Positions 11,846-23,522 of a stretch of DNA of 64,000 bases are shown here, in pieces; positions within the stretch are counted from its first letter, which is position 1, and each line of letters opens with the position of its first letter. A program made the translations under genes and the position numbers. The notes below the pieces were generated by a model. It ran no database searches. It saw only the letters and a program-made list of their open reading frames with translations, and was not told the DNA's origin. The DNA is from Phascolarctos cinereus. Its lineage: Eukaryota > Chordata > Mammalia > Diprotodontia > Phascolarctidae. The stretch lies in NCBI RefSeq assembly GCF_002099425.1, contig NW_018343979.1, positions 6,770,001 to 6,834,000 on the forward strand. The letters run 5' to 3'.

Positions 11846-11849
11846 TCTG

Positions 11850-12780
11850 TCCGCAAACTATGAGTACGCCTCTCGCCATACTCAGTTCTTGGCACACCTA
11901 TTCTCTACCTTTACTGAGACCTCTACTCCCTCCACTTCTCAGTGCTTTTTCAGACTCCTGACTTCACTTTCTTCCCTCTCTAACCTCAATCCAACAGTTA
12001 GGCATTTCAACTCTATACCATCCTCTGCTCTTCTGCTTTCTACTCCCACTCTCATTTTTCTCTGACCAAATCCAAGGCATGGATTACTCCCACCATCTAC
12101 CTCCTTTGCTCCTACCCACAAGCTAAGGAAAGGAGACAGAGGAAATCACATAACCATGATGACAGGAGTTACTATAAATTCATATTCTCCAACATCAACT
12201 AGGCCCTCACTTTAGCAAGGCAGTTCTCATAGTCTTTTCTCAGTGAATATCTCTGGATTAGCTTCCTAAAGAAATTATTCCAAACCATATCCTCTTCTCA
12301 GCTGAGGACCTTACCTCTTACTTTTCTTTAAAAAAAAAAATTGAGGTCTTTTGAGGTAAGTTCCGTGTTCTCCCATTCCCTTTATTTCAAAATCCCTCCA
12401 CATCATCTCCCACTCTCCCCTTTTCTCCCAGTCTCTGGGATGATCCTTCTTTCTCCTTTCTCCTCCAAGGTCAATCCCTTTACATATACACTTGATCCCA
12501 TCCCCTCCTATCTTCTCCAGTACATTACATCCTTAATTATCTCTATTTTCTCTCCCTCTCCCTTTCTCTCTCTGTCTCCCTCCCCCTCTGTCTTTTTCTT
12601 TCTCTCTCTGTCTCTCTCTCTTTCTCCCTCTCTCTCTCTCTTTTACTGTCTGTGTCTCTCCCCCTCTCCTTTTCTCTGTCTCTTTCTCTCTCTCTCTCTC
12701 CTTCTCTCCCTTCCATTACCCTTCTCTCTCTCATCTTTAAACTCTTCTTATCATCCCCCTGTATTCTCTCTACCTTCTCT
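11850..12780 (+). mobile_element. L2 LINE ORF fragment with a CT-rich expansion
   Basis: The + strand follows the region upstream of and into the L2 reverse transcriptase: 'tcttctcagctgaggacctt', 'catcatctcccactctcccc', 'cttgatcccatcccctcc' and 'tatcttctccagtacatta'. A (CT)n-rich expansion (12545-12735) interrupts it. The 180-codon frame at 12341-12883 is this L2 remnant plus the simple repeat. Confidence 0.65.
12545..12735. repeat. CT-rich simple repeat
   Basis: Long polypyrimidine tract of CTCT, CCCT and CTGT units. It gives Ser/Leu/Pro-rich and, on the other strand, Arg/Glu-rich spurious frames. Confidence 0.92.
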
Positions 12781-12784
12781 CTAT

Positions 12785-12990
12785 ATGAGCCATATGGTAT
12801 CATGGCCAGAGGGCTGGTCTTGGGACCAGGAAGACCTAGGCTCAAGTCTCACCTCTGACACGTGGCATTGTGACTCTGGGTGAGCAGTTTAATTTCCCCT
12901 TGTTCCAGGGAAACATCAAAGGTTATAAATTGCAGAGAAGGTGCTAACTCTACTTTCCTCATCCAAAAGTTCCCCATATCAAGGGAATCA
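12785..12990 (+). repeat. Old MIR/THER1-like SINE
   Basis: Head 'atggtatcatggccagagg', B box 'ggctcaagtctca', then 'gactctgggtgagcag' and a tail with 'ttataaattgcagagaaggt'. The same tail type is present at 4626-4800. Confidence 0.7.
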
Positions 12991-13109
12991 CAGGTCCAGT
13001 CCTTTTCCAGATCCTAAAGCAAAATGGACATTGTGCCTTATAAAAGTCCTTTCCAACCTTGTGTTAGAACAAAAATTCGAGGATACGATGAAAATAACTT
13101 TATGTCCTT

Positions 13110-13200
13110 TAATGACCCAATCAATCAACAAACATTTCTTGAGTCACTACTATGTGTGGTAGACACTATGATGTCTCAGATATTTATGATGTATTACACA
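13110..13200 (-). mobile_element. L2 3' end, inverted
   Basis: The + strand reads 'caatcaatcaacaaacattt' and 'cactactatgtgtggtagac', the inverted L2 3' end. It is a short diverged fragment. Confidence 0.6.
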
Positions 13201-13282
13201 AAGATAGCTCTCATTCACATTTATCTGATTAATAACAATCATGATGTGAATATTTTATGAGTTCTTTCCTAAACACTCAAAG

Positions 13283-13462
13283 ACAGCCTAGTACAGTTGG
13301 GGCGAAAGCATAGGCTCTGAAGAGGAGCTGAGTCCAAAATCTGTCTCTGCAATTTAATATCTATATAATCTTGGGCAAGTCCCTTGTCTTCTCTGGGTCT
13401 CAGTTAACTCATTTGAAAAATGAAGCGTTTTGATGGATGACCTGAGGCTCTTTCCAACCATT
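13283..13462 (+). repeat. MIR SINE
   Basis: Contains 'gcataggctctgaag', 'cttgggcaagtcccttgtct', 'gggtctcagttaactcattt' and ends 'aggctctttccaacc'. Most of the MIR unit is present. Confidence 0.8.
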
Positions 13463-13469
13463 GATGCAC

Positions 13470-13830
13470 TGGCAAATGTTTAATAGCTGGTTCTCTAGGG
13501 GGCAGAGGTATGCACATAAGATACTTTCAAATTTAGTCTCCCTTATTACTATTTTCTCCATCACTTTCATAGGTCTAAAGTAACAATCAGCCGCAACTAC
13601 ATGGTGCAGTGGATAGAGCATGGGCCCTGGAGTCAGGAGAACCTGAGTTCAAATCTGGCCTCAGACACATAACACCTAGCTGTGTGACTCTGGGCAAGTC
13701 ACTTAACCCTAATCGCCCTCACCAAAAAATAAATAAAGCAACAATCAACAAAACAATAAATTAAAACCTGATTTGTAGCATTTGCTGATTTCCATGAGGC
13801 AAATGCCCACACTGAAAATGTAATAATCAC
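13470..13830 (-). repeat. Unassigned dispersed repeat, copy 2, split by a SINE
   Basis: Reverse complement of the blocks in 4395-4625 and 39795-40040: 'aatgtttaatagctggttct', 'ttctccatcactttcatagg', 'gatttgtagcatttgctgat' and 'ctgaaaatgtaataat'. A SINE sits in its middle (13590-13734). Confidence 0.6.
13590..13734 (+). repeat. Marsupial tRNA-derived SINE
   Basis: Head 'catggtgcagtggatagagc', B box 'gagttcaaatctgg', then 'gggcaagtcacttaaccct' and an A-rich tail. A 13-bp direct repeat (AAAG-AACAATCA, one mismatch) flanks it at 13577-13589 and 13735-13747. Confidence 0.92.
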
Positions 13831-14198
13831 CTTGTCAGCCAGCATGAGCTGGCTCCAGCACATCCATCCCTCCTTCCATCTCTATCTCTGTGATTCTGCC
13901 TTAAAGCCAATGACAAAATTAAGTAAGATTGAATTAAGTCATTAAACTAATCAAATTGTACATATAAACCTGTAAAAGAAAAAGGAGCATAATATCCTCA
14001 GCTATGAATGAAAACCTTGTCAGCCAGCATGAGCTGGCTCCAGCACATCCATCCCTCCTTCCATCTCTATCTCTGTGATTCTGCCTTAAAGCCAATGACA
14101 AAATTAAGTAAGATTGAATTAAGTCATTAAACTAATCAAATTGTACATATAAACCTGTAAAAGAAAAAGGAGCATAATATCCTCAGCTATGAATGAAA
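13829..14198. repeat. Identical 185-bp tandem duplication
   Basis: Unit 1 (13829-14013) and unit 2 (14014-14198) appear identical base for base, joined directly head to tail. Both start 'accttgtcagccagcatgag' and end 'cagctatgaatgaaa'. The trinucleotide ACC recurs right after unit 2, so 3 bp of microhomology exists at the junction. No sequence change between copies means it is very young, polymorphic, or an assembly artefact. Confidence 0.95.
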
Positions 14199-14910
14199 AC
14201 CGAATTAAAATATTATTGTTCTTGTGAATTATTGACTTTATAGAGAACATCGCATGATGCCAACCTTTTGCTCCTAAACCAATTTCATTGGAATCTGCTT
14301 AAAAGTTCAGAAGATATACTCATTTTACAGTGTGGAGCAGTGGTCTCCATTTTCTTTCAAGACAGAGAACTGAATGACAAATTAAACTTTCAGCAAGTCT
14401 TGATATCTTTTAGAAATGTAGCATATGTTTTCCAAATCAGTCAACTACTTATAAAGTGAATGTGAAGAAACAGACAGCTTAGACAAGCCCAAAATGCCAT
14501 GCCGCTGAGTTGGAAAAAGAAAGCTTACTTTATTCAGTCAATAAGGAGGAAATTTCTGGATTTTGAATGATAATTTAGCTTGTGTTTAGAGTGAATAATA
14601 CTAGCTCAAGATTCTCAATGACTTGGTTCACCAGACATGAAATACTCCAGGATTCCATAGCCACAACTTGGATAACTCTGGTAAATAAAAAGAGGAAATC
14701 CACAGCCAAACAGAATTCAATAGTAAGAATTTTTAAAAAACTCCTTGAATTAGAAAGCAAGACTAAAAACCTGCTTTATTGGTAGAGTTCTATCAGATTC
14801 GTTAAAGGATGATATGCTTCAGAAGCATAATTTGACCTATAATACAGCCAAATCCATCAAATAAGTCATGCCTTTATCTATTGAGGGGAGTAGAAAGAGA
14901 CAGACAATGA
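14199..14910. other. Intergenic, no gene recognised
   Basis: AT-rich and repeat-poor. Overlapping open frames on both strands near 14575-14785 have no family resemblance and are not called. Confidence 0.5.
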
Positions 14911-14914
14911 ATGG

Positions 14915-15095
14915 AGGCATCCAGGTTCATAGATCTACAGCTGAAAGGAACCCCAGAGCCCATTATGGTTCAAACCCCTCGTATCCATATAAGGAAATTG
15001 AGGCCCACAGGTGTTAAATATATTGTCCAAGGTCACACAGGCAATGAACATGAGAGGCAGGATTTGAACCTAAGCTTTCTTATTCTAAAACTGAC
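14915..15095 (-). repeat. MIR-like SINE, inverted
   Basis: The + strand reads 'aggaaattgaggcccacagg', 'ccaaggtcacacaggca' and 'ggcaggatttgaaccta', the inverted MIR core and B box. The left part (catagatctacagctgaaag) resembles a CR1/L3 tail. Confidence 0.7.
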
Positions 15096-15099
15096 AATC

Positions 15100-18000
15100 A
15101 TTCTAGTGTTCTAGTAGAACATTAGAATGTTTTGTTTGTTTGCTTGAATGTTCATTTGTTCTAGGCAAAATTCTTTTTTCAAATTCAGGCGATATTGTTA
15201 TTTGACCACAGCAGGGAGGTAAGTGACTATTTTCAAGGCTGATGTAGTCTATGTAGAATGTAGTGTCAACTTGAATCATTTGTGGTTTTAAGACCAAAAA
15301 AATGTAAGGTATCCAAAGTTCCCAGATCACATTTTTATTTTGGGCCAACATATGTGTATGTTATGTTTAAAATATCCCATCAGACTTATGAGCAGAAGGC
15401 TGCTACGTGGTATTTCTCCCTGGATCCTATTTCACATAATCTACTAGGGTAGTAGTAAGTAAAGCACTATTTAAAAAAAAAGAAAGAAAGAAACATTCTT
15501 TATACAAAGAAATACTTGCTTAATTTTTAAGATGTCTTTTAAGAAATATCTTATAATTTGAATTAATCACATGCATTTGCAATTGTAATGACATTTTCTC
15601 AATGTTAAGAAAATTTTAAGCTGCACCTTTTTTCATATGTTTTGTGGAATGTGCCAGTGTTCCTTTAGTAGTTATTAATAACTCCATGGATCACAGCTTT
15701 ATTTGGGAAGAAAGAAAACCCTTAAAGGTGTTTTTCATCTGACAAGTGTTAGGAAAAAACAAAATCACTCACTCACACTCACTTGCCTCTCTCTTGACAG
15801 TTTAGCAAATACTTCAAGGTCAGGTGGAAAATGTATCTTTGGCTCTGCCCACACAGCCTCAAGTGAAGCCGAGACTGGCAATGATTTCTTCAGCTTGATA
15901 AATGCAGAATGCAAGGCTGGAGACCTCTGTTCCTGAAGTGAATTTCTGTTATTTCTGGACGTTCTGTTTAGAGGATGTGCTCTATCTGTTTCTTTGGGTA
16001 AAAACAACTTGCAAACTGCTCAATCTCTGTTTCCCATGGCTTCTTCTTGTCTTCAGTCTTAATGAAACTACAAGTTCTATGAAACTCCATGAGCAAAGGG
16101 AATATCTTTTTTGCCATTATTGGTTGAAATTCCATGCAATTGCTAACATCCAGAAAGTACTTCAAATGCTTTGGCTTACCACACCCCTGTAACCACATTC
16201 ATGTGTGTGTATACAATCTTTAGCCCCTAAAGTGTGCAAAGAGAAACCAATCTAACCACGTGCATTTTCCATGATCGAACCAATGGCTTCAGTTCTGCTC
16301 AATTAAAATGGTCTGCCCAGGACTCTCAACAGCATGGTGATTGATGTCAAGAAATTACCCTTAATGAGACCTACTGGCTGCTTTATAAAGAAAATGGGAA
16401 AGGCTCACATGGATCTCCTGTCTTCAGTGGTGTTTGGACTAGGGAAATGGAGTGCCATAAAGACGACCAGCAGAGCATTCCAAAAAAGCAACAGTCAGTA
16501 TTGTTTAATAAAGATCAGCTGCTCAGGCAACACCTATCCAAGGCCTGTCTGTCCCAAGGGCAGTATCTGCTGTTTGCAACCCTCACAAGCAACAAAAATG
16601 CACGTTGAACTTACATAAATGAAAAACACAAGAGAAAATGTCCAGCCAAGATGTTCAAGGAGACTTTTACCTCTGGATGGGACTGTATGAAAATGTCAAT
16701 GCCATGGATTCCACCCTTCTTATATTCTGTGAGATGCCAGACTTTTAGGAACACAGGAGGTGATAGTAGAGGCCAGCCAAGAGATACAGAGCCTTGGCAT
16801 TTAAATGAGGCTGCAAGATGGGGCCAAACAGCTGGATTCTTCATCGTTTAATGTCCTTCGGGTCTGATGGAGACTAAGCAGGCTCCCGTGCATCTCTGTT
16901 GCTACTCATTTCTGCACAGTCTACCCACAGTGACCTCGTAATATCTCACCAAGGACGAGAACAGCTTTGGTGGCTTCTCCTTAAGATGGAGCTTTGCAGG
17001 AAGCAGCAGGTTGGGTCTCCCCTACAAAGGCATTTCCATGTACTCTCACAACCCTGGCCTTGACCCCACCCCTCCACCACTACTGCTCTTCTTCAGATGC
17101 TGTGTTAAATATATAACATGGCTTTGTGTGAACAGAAGACATCACTCATTCTTCATTATTTCACTCAGGCTAGAGGTCACAGCAAGGACTGAAACAGCTC
17201 TCTTCTCAAGGGCTGAAATCCTGTATCTGAGTGGGTATCCAGCTAACACTGCCAATGACCCCATCAGTCAGAGCACTTTGTAAAGTGGCATTTTCAATCA
17301 GTGTCCTGACTTTGAAGATTCATTTCTTTCTTCTGAGACATCCCTAATTCTTTCTTTTTTTAATCCCTATTTCTAAGAACCCAAATCCAGGAAACTTATT
17401 TTGTCAGAATATACTAAAAAAGAGTAAATTATGCTAAACATCTCTGCAGATTTAATGCCATTGAGGATCACCATTAATGTGACCTATATTAGAAGGGTAT
17501 ATCTTTGAGGCAAAAAAAAAAGCACTCTAGTGAAAAGTTATGTCAAAATACACAGAGGATTATAAAAAATAAAACAGCATTTTTTTTTTAGTGGATGAGT
17601 AGCCATCATAGTACTCTAAATACATACGTGGCGTAACTGAACTCTCACTTGTAGGTTCTTGGCTTCTTCTCACATATGGAATAGCACCCACAACTCAGAA
17701 AACAATGCTGAAATGCCGAATGATCTCAGAAAATTGGGCCTCCAATTTTGGGGGTTGTATCCAAAGATATCTGCTTGGTAAAGAGCTGAGGACTCCATGT
17801 GTTTGTGATATTTCCAGAAGAATGAAGGACTCAGTCAACCATGATGAAATTTTGAAGGATTCCACGGAGTCTAAGTGTTTCAAAGCTGACACTTCAACTG
17901 CTAAACCATTCCCTCTGGTTTAAAGGAGTGATTATTTGGTTGGGGGAGAAGAAAAGATGAGGGAGGGATAAGGAAGGAGATTCTTCTCTAGTAATGCATA

Positions 18001-18425
18001 TGGGAACATCCCTGTATGATTGCATATGAAAGAGGACGGAATCTGAGGAAAACCTACTGATTCATTCAGACACACAAATCATCCAAAGGGGGGAGAAAAT
18101 CCCATTTTCTCTTGAACTCTAGTAGGAAATTTCCCATGCCATAATTGTATTTGTTATAGTGCAATGATCAAAGGCAATAAATTCCTCCATCTATCCCCAT
18201 TCAGGGAAAACATATGGCATTTCTAGGAGAATCACATGTAATGCTGATTTTGTAGGCTACATGATTAAATACCCATGTGGAAAAGGGTACATTGGGGAGA
18301 GAGTAAAAGCACTTAAAAGAAAAGGATAAAAGCATGAGTGCTATGATGTGAAATCTACTTCTATGAAATCTAATTTGATTGGTTGGTATGGAAACTACAC
18401 TGCCTGTGGAGTCTGCAGGGAAGAG
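15100..18425. other. Repeat-poor intergenic interval, no gene recognised
   Basis: About 3.3 kb in which I recognised no SINE, LINE or DNA transposon, unlike the DNA on both sides. Open frames are short and unconvincing; no exon with matching splice sites could be argued. Runs of A occur at 15470-15490 and 17510-17522. It is a candidate for non-coding function only by virtue of being repeat-poor. Confidence 0.5.
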
Positions 18426-18429
18426 AGCA

Positions 18430-18640
18430 AAATAATAGTTCACATTTATAAAGTGCTCTATTTTTTACAAAGCACTTTCCTCATCATACTTCATGAGGTA
18501 GATAGTGCAGGTGTTCCTCTCCCCATGTAAAAGATGAGATTGAGGCTCAGTGGCTAAGTGATTTGCATGAGTCATATGGCCAGAAAGTGATGGAGCCAAA
18601 ATTTGAAGCCCAGGCTTCTGACACCGTATTTCACAGCCTT
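18430..18640 (-). repeat. MIR SINE, inverted
   Basis: The + strand reads 'ttcacatttataaagtgctc', 'aagatgagattgaggctcag', 'gtcatatggccagaaagtga' and a decayed inverted B box. A short sense L2 tail follows at 18645-18712 (aggtgcttgataaatactt). Confidence 0.75.
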
Positions 18641-19069
18641 AGAGAGGCAGTGTGCATAGCACTGTGGCTGGGCACATAATAGGTGCTTGATAAATACTTG
18701 CTCATTGATCGATTATACCATGCTGCCTTCCCAGGGTACAAATAATGCATAGATTAGCACACAATATAGGTAACACACAAATTTTTCAAAGGATCTCAGA
18801 ATTTCAGAATCCAGGCTGCCACAGTTACTTTACCACGTAGTTTATGGAGATTTGCTGTGTGAGAGAACTGCCCATTGGTTTTTCCACAGGGATCGAATGT
18901 GAAAAAGCCATAAAGGGAAAAGAAAGGACAAGAAGAAAGGTGGAAAGAATCTGTATTTGATGTGACTTTCAATTCTCAAATAAGCAGAGCAGTCTTGTGG
19001 AGTTAATCTATTCAACTTTGGTTCAGAAGGCAGAAGTGGCATCTGGGAAACTAGCATCTGGCTAAAGGT

Positions 19070-19255
19070 GACTTACACTTCTTACTGTACTATGTCTAGG
19101 TCTCTCTTTAGCATTTATCACATTCTGCATGAATATTTGTGTCTGATTTCTCTTTTCAATTGTAAGATACCGAAGGGCAGGATTTATATCTTGCTTCATT
19201 TTTGTGCCCCAGAGTCTTGCACATTGTGAGTATTTTTGGACTGAATTCATAGGCT
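19070..19255 (+). mobile_element. Probable L2/L3 3' end
   Basis: Reads 'attgtaagataccgaagggc', 'aggatttatatcttgc' and 'agtcttgcacattgtgagta', a diverged LINE 3' end of L2/L3 type. No coding part is visible. Confidence 0.5.
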
Positions 19256-19259
19256 ACAT

Positions 19260-19950
19260 TTAATTTGTAGAATTTATCCGTGTCCCATCCTGATACATCA
19301 TCATAACAATCTATGACAGACCCCCTTTTCTTGCTCTCTCCTCCTGAGTATTTTCAGCAACCAGGGAAGACTTGGATTATGAGTTATGAAGGTCTAGAAA
19401 AAGGAGTTGAGATTCCCTTTCTATCTATGGCTTTCTCAGCACATCAGGAATCAAATCCTTTGGTCTGCTGAGTCTTCTGGTAGTCTGTATGCCATCACTC
19501 CCAGTAATGGTACTCGCTTTGGGCCCTCTTGTTTTGATTGACAATGTGGAAACGGCCATAGTTGCCTCTGGTCAATGTGCCATCTTTAAATCACTTGTTT
19601 CAGGTACAAAATTATAAAGTAGATGAAGTTTGATTTTAGTGCTTCTAGCCTCCCTTTTTCTTTGATTGCTTTGGTGATGACTCCTCCATACTTTCAGTTG
19701 CCTAAGGCTTTCGTGACCTCACTAACCATCCCCTATTAAAGTCTCCTCCCATAAAGGAGTTTATAAAACTCATTCATACTGTCTAATAAGGCTTATAGAT
19801 CTGTCTAATGAAGTCATATTAAAAGTCTAATAAGGTTTATAGAATTATACTCCTCTCCCTACCCCAGGGCATTTTAAGTGGGTTAAGTTCTTAAGCTGTA
19901 GGCATAAAGGTCGAAGGGAAATTTCAGAAATTATCAGGCAGAGGAAGATA
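19260..19950. other. Intergenic, no gene recognised
   Basis: No family was recognised. Around 19740-19860 the motif 'ctaataaggcttatagatc' recurs imperfectly ('ctaataaggtttatagaat'), a small local repetition. Confidence 0.5.
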
Positions 19951-19966
19951 CTTAAGATAGGATTTG

Positions 19967-20080
19967 TGCAGTGGATAGAGCACCTGGAGTGGGGAGTTCA
20001 AATCTGGCCTCAGACACTTGACACTTACTAGCTGTGTGACCTTGAGCGAGTCACTTAACCCCATTGCCTACAAAAAAAAA
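19967..20080 (+). repeat. Marsupial tRNA-derived SINE, 5'-truncated, with perfect TSD
   Basis: Starts inside the tRNA-like head at 'tgcagtggatagagcacc', carries the B box (gagttcaaatctgg), 'gagtcacttaaccccatt' and an A tail. AAGATAGGATTTG flanks it exactly at 19954-19966 and 20081-20093, a 13-bp target-site duplication. Confidence 0.95.
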
Positions 20081-20179
20081 AAGATAGGATTTGAAATCAT
20101 TCCATGTAGGTTGTTTCCTGCTCTACCTACTTTTAAGCATTGAAAGCCAGTTTAGCTGGATTACGGAGTTTTTGTTTTG

Positions 20180-21995
20180 TGTTGTTTGTTTTGTAGGAAG
20201 AGTAAGGAGGCCAGTGTCACTGGAGTGCATGGAAATAATAAGGTATAACAATACTAGAAAGGTAGGAAGGTACCAGGCTATAAAGGACCATTAAACTCAG
20301 ATAATATTATATCTGACCTTGGAGTTAATAGAGAGCCACAACAGTTTATTGAATAGGGGAGGAAGGAATAATGGTATGGTCAGAACTGTGCTTTAAGAAG
20401 ATAACTTGAATAACTGAGTTGAGGATGGCTTAGAGTTGAGAGAGAATTGTAGCAGGGAGAGGAACCAGAAGTTTATTGCAATAGTCCAGGTGTAAGATGA
20501 TGAAGGCCTGCACCAGGGTAATGGCAGTGTTTGATGAAAGAAGGAGATGCATTCTAGAGATGTTGCAAAGGTAAATGCTCTAGGGCCTTGGCTACAAATT
20601 GGATATGGAAGGATGAGGGGGTAAGGAGACCAGAATGGCACCAAAGTTGCAAATATGGGTGACTGGGAGGATGGGTAAAAATGACCTTTCTTTCTTACAC
20701 TTTTCACTGTGCTTTGTCTAGGTCTCTCTTTGTCTTAGAAGTGTAACACTAGAAGTCTGGGATTTGGAGAGAAAGTTTTGGACACGTTAGGTTTAAGATG
20801 TCTACTGAACATGCAGTTCAAGATGTAAAATGGACAATTGGAGATGCAAGACTGAAAGTCAGGAGAGAGGTTGGGGATGCATAAATAGCTCTGAGAAGTG
20901 TCTGTTCAGAGTCAAAAACTGAATACACAGGAGCTGAGGAGATCACCAACCTAAAAACTCTGTAGAGAGAGAAGGGAAGAGGAAACAGAATAGAGTCCTG
21001 AGGGATAGAACCAGTAAACAGGGAGAGGATGAATATTAAAAAAAGAGGATGCTTGAGGATGCAATCTGTTGGAGAAGATGAAAGGGGATGGAATCAAGTG
21101 CACGTATAGAAGGATTGACCTTGGCAAGAAAAATTAGGTCACCTCATTGTCACAAACTAGATGAAAGGACTAGAGAGTAGAAGATTGTGTCAAGGGGTTT
21201 TAAGATGAAGCGAGTAGGAGAAAAGAGAGCTCTTGTCTAATGGTCAATATTTTATTCTATCATTAAATTAAGAGACAAAATCCTCAGTTAGGGTTAGTAG
21301 TTAGATAATGGCTTTTCACAGTTTTCTTATCTTTTCTTTCCTTATGCTTAGGTAGTTATTTAACTAACCATTAGTTAGCTATGTGTCCACTCAAAATAGT
21401 TATGAGACTTCCCCCAGATGCTTTCAGTCCCTTGTGAGTAGGAGTAGATCAGAGAGGATAATGGGAATAATCCAGAGCTAAAGTCTGGACAGAGAAGAAT
21501 AGGACAAGGAGGCAAGAGATTTAAAAGTAAAGGATAGTAGAGAGTTGAAGTGGCTAAAAATTGGATTGAGAATGGAGAGGGAAGAAAGTGAAGTCAGTAT
21601 AGGGGTAATAGTCTGGTAAAGAACTGAGGAGTGGAGGGAATAGAGGTCTCAATGAAGATTTAAAAAAATGGTATAAGAGGGGTGAAACATAAGGGAAGGT
21701 AGGATGATAGGTTGTGATTAGATAGAGGAATATCAGAGTTACTAATTAGGCAAGAGGAACACTTACAATTAATGGTGAGACCCAGAGTGTGACCATCCCT
21801 ATGGGTGGCTGCAGTAGGATGCCTTCATGGGTGGGTCGTGGAAAAGTCACTAAATACAAGGTAGTTTGAGAGGGAGGGCATAGAAGTTAAGCAGAGTGGA
21901 AAAGGCTTCATTCAGTGTGCTTTATGAGAAGTATAGGTAAGGGGAGCATATTCTAATCATTAGAAATGGAATGAGGAAGAGAGAGGATTATAGTC
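20180..21995 (-). mobile_element. Long antisense L2 LINE
   Basis: The + strand is the reverse complement of L2: 'aggccagtgtcactggagtg', 'gagccacaacagtttattga', 'attgcaatagtccaggtgt', 'taagatgtctactgaacatg', 'gaggagatcaccaacc' and onward through purine-rich L2 sequence. It covers much of the reverse-transcriptase region and 3' end in old, heavily broken form. Internal gaps are likely, for example near 20675-20745. Confidence 0.7.
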
Positions 21996-22009
21996 TGTCT
22001 GGATTTCAG

Positions 22010-22189
22010 AGTGCAAAAAAGGGAGTCATACCCAATGATAATGGAAAGACTGGTTGGGGCAAGGTTGTGGAAGTCTTTAAAAGCTGAATAGAGATTGACA
22101 TAGAGGTGACAAAGAACCACTGGAGTTTACCGACTAGGATAATCACATGGTTAGGTCTGTTCTTAAGAAAAAACATTTTGGCATTGAAG
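22010..22189 (-). mobile_element. Antisense L2 LINE, left part of a split copy
   Basis: Contains 'gaaccactggagtttaccg' and 'aatcacatggttaggtctgt', inverted L2. The copy resumes at 23523 after the hAT element. Confidence 0.65.
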
Positions 22190-23522
22190 CATAGGTTCCC
22201 AAAGTGGGTACTACTGCCCCCTGGGGGCGCTGGAATGATCCAGGGGGTGTTAGTAGCCTCAGGTGCAATTGGGGAGCATTGAATAAAAATACGGGGGTGA
22301 TGAAAGCATAAGGAAAGAGAAGATAAGAAAATTTTGAAAAACCATTTGTACATGTTTTATCTGTTGTGTAACAGAGCAAAAGTTGTAGTGATTACATTAT
22401 TTTCCAAATAAATACACAAAATGCAAGTTGTAACCTATCAGTGATCAAATCTGCCAACAAGTCTTAAGAAGCAAGTGTTGGCAGGCTAGGGTATTGGGCA
22501 TTGTGGAGAAGTCCAGCATGCATCAGCAGGAATATGCGTAATGACTTGTTTACAATACAATACTATATATGTCATCAAAATTTCAATGCAGGAAAAAAAC
22601 CCACAAATTTACAGTAACTTATTAAATTTAAGATGTCATTTTTTATAAAAATATTTTATATTTCTTAGAAATGACACAAATTTCAAAAAAAAATGTTAAA
22701 GGGTTAAATGAAGTAGATATCTTGATCCAGCAATACCACTTCTATGTCTGTATTCCAACGAGATCCTAAAAGTGGGAAAAGGACCCACATGCACAAAAAT
22801 ATTTATAGCACTCTTTTTCTGGTGGCCAAGATTTGGAAATCAAGGGAATGCCCATCAATTGGGGAATGGCTGAACAAGTTATGGTATGTGAATGTAATGG
22901 AGTATTATTGTGCTATAAGAAATGATGAGTAGGCAGACTTCAAAAAAATTTGGAAAGACTTACATGAACTGATGCAGAGTGAAATGAAAAGAACCAGGAG
23001 AACATTGTACACAGTAACAGCCACATTACTGGATGACTGACTTTGATAGACTTGGCTCTTCATAGCAACACAAGAATCTAAGACAATTCTAAAAGATTCA
23101 TGATAGAAATTGCTATCCACACCCAAAGAAAGAAATATGGAGTCTGAATGCAGATGGAAGCATACTATTTGTTCTCCTTTTCTTTTGTTGCTTTATTTTG
23201 TTGTTTCATTCTTGTGGTTCTAAATGTTCTTTATATCATGACTAATGGGAAAATATGCTTAACATGAATGCATATGTAGAGCCTATATCGGATTATACGC
23301 TGTCTTGGGAGTGGGGGGGGAGAAGTAGGAGGGGGAGAAAATTTAAAATTCAAAATCTTATGGAAGTGAATGTTGAAAACTAAAAATAAATAAATCATTA
23401 AAAATTTTTAAAAGTAAAAAAAGCAAAAAAAAAAAAAACTTAAAAAAGAAAATAGATATCCAGGGGGGATGGGGAGGGGCCCTGCTGAGTAATAGTAGGC
23501 CAAATAAGTTTGGGAACCTCTG
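22190..23522 (+). mobile_element. hAT-Charlie-like DNA transposon remnant hosting an L1
   Basis: Near-inverted ends are visible: 'cataggttcccaaagt' at 22190 and 'agtttgggaacctctg' ending at 23522. Internal 'actgccccctgggggcgctg' is typical of this class in my memory. No transposase frame survives. The inserted L1 occupies 22722-23452. I could not see an 8-bp target duplication. Confidence 0.65.
22722..23452 (+). mobile_element. L1 LINE, 5'-truncated (ORF2 C-terminus and 3' UTR)
   Basis: Translation of 22744-22932 gives the L1 ORF2 C-terminal pattern with CPSIGEWLNKLWYVNVMEYY and AIRNDE, matching the family's WIKKMW...MEYYAAIKNDE. It is followed by a 3' UTR and an A-rich tail. TAGATATC occurs at both edges (22714-22721 and 23453-23460). 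An in-frame stop follows the NDE motif and most of ORF2 and all of ORF1 are missing, so it is inactive. Confidence 0.85.

Noticed and set aside
12341-12883. 180-codon Ser/Leu/Pro-rich open frame
   Set aside because: It consists of an L2 LINE remnant, a CT-rich simple repeat and the head of a SINE.
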